Positions 57,898 through 64,000 of a stretch of 64,000 bases of DNA are shown piece by piece. The notes under the pieces were generated by a model, which was given only the letters and a program-made list of their open reading frames with translations, searched no databases and was not told where the DNA came from. Where the stretch lies: the NCBI GenBank assembly GCA_963931925.1, contig OZ007569.1, positions 15,724,045-15,788,044 on the forward strand. Reading direction: 5' to 3'. The first letter of the stretch is position 1; every line of letters begins with the position of its first letter. This DNA is from Onchidella celtica. Its lineage: Eukaryota; Mollusca; Gastropoda; Systellommatophora; Onchidiidae. The position numbers and the translations under genes were made by a program.

Positions 57898-57953
57898 GAA
57901 TCTATTGTATTCATCTTGGTGTCACATTCAAGTATTTCAAGACTCATCTGGTC

Positions 57954-58005
57954 ATGGATTGGCATGTGTTCATCACAGTCTTACTTTTAGCAGCAACAGG
58001 ATTAG
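57954..58005 (+). CDS. Mucin-like gene, coding exon 1 (signal peptide)
   Basis: It holds 17 codons plus one base, followed by donor GTAAGT. The exon itself probably begins at 57898 after the acceptor TTTTCCATTGTAG, giving 56 bases of 5' untranslated sequence. Confidence 0.75.
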
Positions 58006-61000
58006 GTAAGTACACGGATATAGCCTGTAAAAATTAGATTCATCCAACAACTCTGCTGTGCTGAATTGAAGTCATCTAGCTGTCATATATTCAAACGCAG
58101 TACTTAGACTGGAGTCATCATCGGTAAAGATTAACTGTAAAGAGATGACTGCAGATTATACATACTAATTACTATGGCCCTCTGACTCACGCAATACGCA
58201 GATGTGATTTTTGAAGTTGAATTTTGATGACCAATGTCCAATTTGTTAATTGAGGTATGCAACAAAATTTCCTGTCATACTTTTTAATTCTGCACGAAGA
58301 AAATGCGTCTTATTTCTTTTCCGGCTCAAAATGTCTCAGCACTTTCTTCTGTTCAACTCATTGTGCCTCAAAATCAAAGAAACTTAAAAATATAGCTTGC
58401 TTCAAGATCTATTAAAATATATTATACAAGCTGAAGGGCCCGCTCTACAAACGGTACTAAGGGCGTATTTTGACATAAACTGGGCGGTCTAGATGAGGCC
58501 TTGCCAAGGGATAAACCTGAATCCGCCCCCCCCCCCCCCCCAATATCTTTCTCTCTCCCACTCCCGTTACCCTGACCCCCAATATATTATATGTATCTCC
58601 CTTGTCTCCCTCCAATCTCCATCCCCCTTTTGTCCTCCACAGCAACCCCTCTTGTCCATCTCTCCTTCCCTTCTCCCCTCTCTATGACAGATGCTTTAAT
58701 GCCAGATGTGCTCATAGTTTCCCCCAGCTTAGGCGACTTGACAAAGCTGTTAAAATTTTCAAAAGGCTCTACAACAGTAACTTCTTGAAACAACCTGAAC
58801 ACATTTTATACTAATTACTTGGTTCAACAATAATTTTTCGAACGCTGCACAACACACACTGACACAGGCTGTTTGAGCCCAACTCTAGATCTAGATCTAG
58901 GTCATGTTAATAATGGAACTTAGATTCAATGCAAATACCAGTAAACTTATTTTCACACTACGGATCCTTACAAAATACATGGACGTGATGTTCAAAGTTT
59001 ATTTTCGACCAACAATGTGTGAAGAAAGTTTTGAGAAAGGCGAAGAACATAGACGGGGCGAAGTAGTCCCCGAGTGAAGGTTTCGATCACGCTTTTTGAT
59101 TCTGGAATCTGAGGCACCCGGCATTATCCCGGTAAACCTGTGAACTCACAGTTCTATCTCTCACTCTCTCTCTCTGTCTCTCTCTCTTCGGTCTAGAAAA
59201 CTTCCCATATCCTAGAGCCTTACTACATTTCATGCGCACCAGCACACAACGCACTCATTTCTGGTTGGGATTTGCACTTTCGCTGTCTTTCAGCCTCAAC
59301 TTTAAAAACAAACATAATGCGCATGCGCAGATTCAATGAAACCTTAAAATGGCGAACCATGACCCGAAATAGATCTAAAATTGGGGAAACAATAAATTTC
59401 CAATTAAAAAAAACTACACCGATTTGAGACTTCTATTAAAAACTGTGCACCCTTACATCCATTCTGATGCACCATATAAAATTTGAAGCCTGAGTGTTGA
59501 GTGATTCAGAAGCCTTTTGCAACGAAAAATCTCAAGTCCACAAATATAGTATAGATGCCCATCAGGACTACTACATATAGTAGTCCTTGATGCCCATGTA
59601 TACCTTTCCGTCTTGCTAAGTATAATAGGATATTTTGCAGAATTTAAGGCTCAGTTACTCAAAAGTCTCTTATGATTACATTGGAGATCTTACTCTCTTT
59701 AATACAATGATATTATATACTTAACATGTAGATTCAAAATGGATGAATGTCTGTGGTTTGATGACATATTTTTCAGATGTTTTGTGAGGCAAAATTGTGT
59801 ATAATTTCCATTTTCTGATGTAAAATTACTCAGTTTGATGGATGCATGAGTTACTTTTTTTCATAGGAAAAACATTTATTTAGTCAATATTACCAATACT
59901 TTGCCATAACAGTATCATTTTTTGTTTGTTTTATTTTAATAATTTGTGAACTTTTGTGGAAGTTATACTTATAAATACTACAGTGAATGTCATGTATTTT
60001 GTGTATTTAGGCTGATAGCTTGCTTTTTCTTCAAAGATTTCAGTTTGGCTCAAGGGGATCTTAATTCTACCACAATCAAACCCATCTCCACAATGAATAC
60101 TAGAACAACAGCAACAACAACAGTAAGTTCTGTGTAATGAACATCACCACAATGTGTACCATTAGTCATCTCCCCTCTTCCCCCCCTCCCTCCCCCTTTT
60201 TTTTTTTATCTTGGCCTTCTGTTGACTGCATCTTTCAGTTTTCTTCACCCCTTCGTCCTGTCCTTTCTGAGAGAGGTTGAGACCTACAACTTGATTTGAT
60301 AACTTAATACACTTGTTTACAAAACTTTTTCCAAATCTATACAAAAGAACTTTTTTAGCATTTTACCAGTGGGTTAAAATGATAGGAATGTATTTAATTC
60401 TATGTTAAACTAAAAGCGCTGACTATGAAACATAAATATAAGAAAGTATACCCAAATAGAGAGTAAAGGGCACAAAGTGGCTGTTATCATGCAGGTGTGC
60501 CATAAAACTCAAACTCAAACCCCTTTCCCCAATTCTGATATATAATTAAAATAATGAAATATATAATATATAATGAAATGTCACACAAAAGGAAAGGTTG
60601 TGAAGCCTGGACACTCAAAAAGGCAGACATAACAAGATTGGAGGCAGCTGAAATGTGGCTTTACAGAAGGCTACTCAGAATAAGTTGGACAGAAAGGAGA
60701 ACAAATACAAGCATCTTAGAACAGCTTGGCACCACCAGAAGAATAACACCTGAAATAAATAAAAGAAGATTTGCATACATTGGCCACGCGGCCCGAAACA
60801 AAAGCACGGCCCTTATGATATCAATCCTTCAAGGAAAGACAGAAACAAAGAGAAAACAAGGAAGACCACCCATTACATATCACGATAACATCAAGAAAGT
60901 CAGCCAGCTGGAAATAAGTGAACTAACTAGGAAAGCTAAGGACAGGATTGGGTGGAGGAGATTTTGTCGTGACATCCACTGTAGCAGCTAACATCGATGA

Positions 61001-63763
61001 CGATGAAGCCGACAGGTGACAGGTGATATATATATATATGTAAAAAATTGAATACCAGATTCATTGGTAATGTTTTTCCTCAAATCATGTCAAAACTAGT
61101 TTTATTTCACCTTGTTGTTCATCCACTGCAGGATGCAACCCTCCGATAATGACTTCCAATCTTCTCTGTTTGATGTTTTCCTCATCCACGAAGTTCTTGT
61201 TTTCTGTTTTATGTCGTCTTGCCATTTTCTTCCTGGTCATCCTCTTGTTCTTCCTCCTGTTCTTGGTTGCCATTCAGTGCAGCGTTTTGTTCATCTGTTG
61301 TAATTCATCCTGCCCACATGTCAGGCCCAATTCCACTTTTGATGTATCGGTAGCATGAATTTTACTATCCGTTACTGCTGTTTGTGTATTTCAGCATAGG
61401 GGAATTTATCTTGTAGTCAAACTAATATTATGGGCAAGTAAAATTACAGCTGTAGTAAACTTAAATTTAAAGCCAATTTTACAAGGTTAGCCAGTAACTT
61501 ACTGTATTTACAGTATTAACATTCTGTTCACCTCAGCTGCAGAGTTCAAGATATTGAACTGGATCTCTTTATGTAGTTTGTTTGGCACTTGCTTGCCTTT
61601 TTTCCTTCTGATCTTCTTTCCTAATTACAAAGCCCGTTTATCTTTTGTTTTTTTTTGCATTTTCACATGTCGGGATGGCAACTACTTGTAAATAAGAGGC
61701 TCGTCATGAGAGCACGGACAAAATATCTTTAAAAGCTACAGAAAATCTCTAGGGTTGCAGCAGGGCTTAGAACAAAGTTAAAATGTCTCAAAAATATTTC
61801 TTTAAAAAAATGGTGTCTGAAGTAATTCATTGTAGTGCAGTTTTGGCCCTTTTCTTGCTTGACGCTACAGCCTAAATTACAGTTTCAAAAATTCTAAGAT
61901 TAATTTTCTTAAGTGTCAACAAATCCAGCTCAGTTGCTTTGGTATCGACCGATTGTATTGGTTCAAGTTTCAGGTATTTTTAAATAAAAAGTTGTAAAAA
62001 TGTAGACTATAATGATCTTTGTTTTGGCTCCCTGTAGTAAGCCCACTGCACCGGAAAGATATTAAAAATACACATTCAGTTCTGTGTTCGCAATTTCCCC
62101 ACCAGAAATGAGTGAGTAGTGCTCTGGTGTGCATGAAATCTGCAGTAAGACTGTAGAATATGGAAAGCTTTCTAGAAAAAAAAAAAGAGGGAGAGAGACA
62201 GAATGGTGGATTCACAGGTTTTATCCCGGATAATGCTGGGTGCATCATCAAGTGTCTCAAAAACAAAAAAGGAGAAAAAATGTTGGTGCTGACGCTGGGT
62301 TTGTGTTTGGTGGGGGCTTCTGTTAGGGTCTCCTTCTGTCCAATCATTTCATTGTATTGTCTCTATTATCTTGCTCCTTCCTAGCACAATATTGCAAAAT
62401 CAAACTCAAACTAATGTGGGGTTTTGCAACGTAAAGTTTTTCTGTTTTTTTTTCCTGTATTTTAACACTATCAGGAGAATAATAGGTTTCTCTTTTAACA
62501 AAAAAAAAAGTGTGGAAAGAAAATAAGAGGAAACATGAATTAATTGAACAAAATTCTTCAAGTATATGAAAGTGGAATAGGGAAATTGCTTTCACATGGG
62601 TTGGTCTCATGCACGACACATAACAATCATGTTTCGAGATAAGAATGACGAGAATCAGACAGAAAACATTGTCAGACACAGACAAAATCAAAGGAACAGA
62701 CATATATTGAGGTCAAATAGGGTTCCAATGCAGCCACGAAATTGCAGGGATCCTTGGAAAAGTCTTGGACTTGAAAACTTTGAGAAAAAGTTCCAGAAAA
62801 TCCATGGAAAGGGTGGATTAACCCTTGAATTCTACTCAGGTTTGAAAAACATTTAAACAAAGTAGGGGAGGGGGGGTGTCCCCCATTCTCCCTTCATTTT
62901 TTTGCATTTAAATTGCTCTGGAATTTAGCAATTTAGTCCAGGAAAAGTCCTCTGAGAGAGATACCGAAAGCCTGTTCATGAACCTTTAATGACAATTGCG
63001 TTTCAGAAAAATTTTCTACCTTTGGTTTAAATTGTGACACTGGTATTCTTTCCTCCATCAAGAAATCTGAACCCTCAACTACAACACCAACTACCACAAT
63101 GCCATCTTCCACTGTTCAAGTCAGTGAAACAACAGCTATTAATGAGACGTCAACAGAGAGTCCTGGTAAGCCCTGGCACAAAACATAATTATTTTGATTT
63201 AGTTATCATGTGTCATTATTGGATATGATTATGGGTCCTGAGTGTTATTGTCATCATTTTTATCAGTCAGTTGTTATAAATTCATTTGAAGTGCTTATCT
63301 TCACTATATAATGCATAGGATCATTCCGCATTTTTGACAGAAGATATGACCTAACGTACGTCCCAAACACTTGATTGTCAAAAGTATTTGGAAAATAGGG
63401 AACTTTTAATTAGGGAAGAGACTGGTCTGCAGAATTATGGCAATCCCTGTAAATTGTTTGTCTTTTCCTTTAGGTGCAACTATGACGTCACCTGTTGCTG
63501 AGACTACGCTACACCAGAGTAATGGCAGTGATACCTTTTCCTCCAACTCTACAACAGACAGTTCAGCCTCAGAATCATCTCAAACTACAGAGAGCCCCAC
63601 ATCCACTCCTGTGCTAGCTACAAACCCAAGTGCTTCTACTTCTAGCACCGATGCAGCTACCACCACCATAACTCCTAAAAGCACTGTGTCAGAAACTACA
63701 ACCGTAGAACAGACAGGCACAACATTACCTTCAACCACATCCCTGACCTCAACATTGTCAACT
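57954..63763 (+). CDS. Secreted Thr/Ser-rich mucin-like protein, 5' part (continues beyond the window)
   Basis: Four coding exons, 57954-58005, 60037-60122, 63063-63165 and 63474-63763, join with matching phases (1, 0, 1, then 0 at the last donor). All introns are GT-AG. They give 177 residues. The first 17 are a signal peptide core (MDWHVFITVLLLAATGL) and cleavage is likely a few residues later. The rest is dominated by Thr, Ser and Pro with almost no Lys or aromatic residues and no Cys, as expected for a chain heavily O-glycosylated in the secretory pathway. Four N-glycosylation sequons are visible (NST, NET, NGS, NST). No membrane segment or domain is reached before the window ends, so whether it is a secreted mucin or a membrane sialomucin is open. 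Translation starts at the first ATG after the acceptor at 57897. Confidence 0.75.
58165..58450. repeat. Second copy of the repeat that hosts the foldback element
   Basis: GCCCTCTGACTC, CGCAGATGTGATTTTTGAAG and AAATTTCCTGTCATAC appear uninterrupted here. The same order is split by the foldback element at 49070-49137 and 52940-53060, so this copy shows the empty site. Confidence 0.65.
58524..58700. repeat. Poly-C and pyrimidine-rich tract
   Basis: A run of about 15 C is followed by CTCTCTC and CCCTTCTCCC sequence in an intron. The frames over it are compositional. Confidence 0.85.
60037..60122 (+). CDS. Mucin-like gene, coding exon 2
   Basis: 86 bases, phase 1 in and phase 0 out. The acceptor is TTTTTCTTCAAAG. 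A nearby alternative AG six bases on leads to a stop, so it is rejected. It encodes an NST sequon and a run of Thr. Confidence 0.72.
60590..61040 (+). pseudogene. LINE RT C-terminal fragment in an intron
   Basis: The frame 60554-60991 has GCEAWTLKKADITRLEAAEM, WLYRRLLRISWTERRTNTSI and KQGRPPITYHDNIKKVSQ, the conserved C-terminal tail of RTE/L1-like endonuclease-RT proteins. Homology begins near 60595. The stop at 60989-60991 is followed by a short tail and (TA)n at 61028-61040. It is a 5'-truncated insertion in the sense orientation of the host intron. Confidence 0.8.
61041..63062 (+). other. Intron of the mucin-like gene
   Basis: No exon can be supported: phases of the flanking exons already match. 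A-rich and T-rich runs occur near 62170-62500, and short frames on both strands show no domain. Confidence 0.5.
63063..63165 (+). CDS. Mucin-like gene, coding exon 3
   Basis: 103 bases, phase 0 in and phase 1 out. The acceptor is TTTCCTCCATCAAG and the donor GTAAGC. It is Thr/Pro/Ser-rich, with an NET sequon. Confidence 0.75.
63474..63763 (+). CDS. Mucin-like gene, coding exon 4
   Basis: 290 bases, phase 1 in and phase 0 out. The acceptor is TCTTTTCCTTTAG and the donor GTGAGT. About two thirds of residues are Thr or Ser. NGS and NST sequons are present. Confidence 0.78.
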
Positions 63764-63873
63764 GTGAGTAAATTTCATGTGAGAGACATGGACTTCTATT
63801 ACCATAATACGGCATTCACATGGAGTTCCTGCACTGCCATGGAACTCCAGAGTTCTCTAGAAAAGCCCTAGAT

Positions 63874-64000
63874 CAGTGATTCTCAAGGTGGGCGATATTG
63901 CACCCCCTCCCCCCACCCCCCATCAATTTTGATTTTGGAGGGGGGGGGGATGAGGAAAAGGGGCAACAAGGGGGTGAAACGGTGAAGGGGCTCGATACAG
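63874..64000. mobile_element. Possible second hAT-like MITE, cut by the window end
   Basis: CAGTGATTCTCAAGGTGGGC resembles the 5' terminus of hAT-type MITEs (CAGTGGTTCTCAA). The right end lies outside the window. C-rich and G-rich runs follow. Confidence 0.4.

Noticed and set aside
60043..60122. Alternative acceptor for mucin-like coding exon 2 (ending TTTCAG)
   Set aside because: Using it gives an in-frame stop within the exon, while the upstream AG gives an open frame with matching phases on both sides.
1..64000. tRNA or rRNA genes
   Set aside because: No cloverleaf with an internal GGTTCGAATCC-type box and no conserved rRNA stretch was recognised on reading either strand; only the tRNA-complementary primer sites of the retrotransposons were found.

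Overview
This is eukaryotic, almost certainly animal, intergenic and intronic DNA. It has no bacterial-style operons. It holds GT-AG introns, (AC)n, (TCTAGA)n and poly-G/poly-C tracts, many decayed LINEs, MITE-like repeats and two nearly intact LTR retrotransposons. The repeat repertoire and the frequent TCTAGATC and AGGCCTA words suggest a lophotrochozoan, perhaps a marine mollusc. That placement is an inference; no host gene here fixes the species.

Layout. 1-668: diverged satellite of about 140 bp units. 661-3470: 5'-truncated CR1/L2-like LINE on the minus strand. 4079-13040: LTR retrotransposon A on the minus strand, with about 1445-bp LTRs and a perfect 5-bp target duplication (ACCTC). 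13041-17750: no recognised gene. 17751-22509: two tandem arrays. The second is five copies of an exon-like cassette of about 590 bp, each keeping a splice acceptor and a donor, with no open frame. 22510-45850: a repeat-laden stretch of many unrelated short tandem arrays. Into it have inserted an I-like LINE fragment (24595-25698), a solo LTR of family A (30322-31733, target duplication GAGAT) and LTR retrotransposon B (33092-40565, plus strand, target duplication ATAAC). 45812-45836 has two AATAAA signals. 46107-48910: a broken PIF/Harbinger transposase piece and LINE 3' fragments. 49140-52937: a 3.8-kb imperfect palindrome (foldback element) on a TA target, itself carrying a nested 993-bp LTR-like insertion. 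53190-54010: a LINE relic. About 54300 to the window end: the 5' part of a host gene on the plus strand. Its coding exons encode a signal peptide followed by a Thr/Ser-rich, mucin-like chain that runs on past the window.

The most notable biology is in elements A and B. Both have Ty3/gypsy-type proteins, but in both the integrase lies upstream of reverse transcriptase, the Ty1/copia order. This is the arrangement known from Gmr1-like elements. The two belong to different families: their LTRs, primer sites and proteins differ, and they lie on opposite strands. B looks young and possibly competent: I saw one difference between its 1351-bp LTRs, its frames are intact, and it has a tRNA-Leu-type primer site. 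It is split by a +1 frame change between protease and integrase. A is also fairly recent but its Gag lacks the capsid core that B has, and its pol frame breaks at a run of ten A. The host gene at the right end is supported by four coding exons whose splice phases agree at every junction. The exon-cassette array at 19.9-22.5 kb is the best candidate for an undescribed non-coding transcript.
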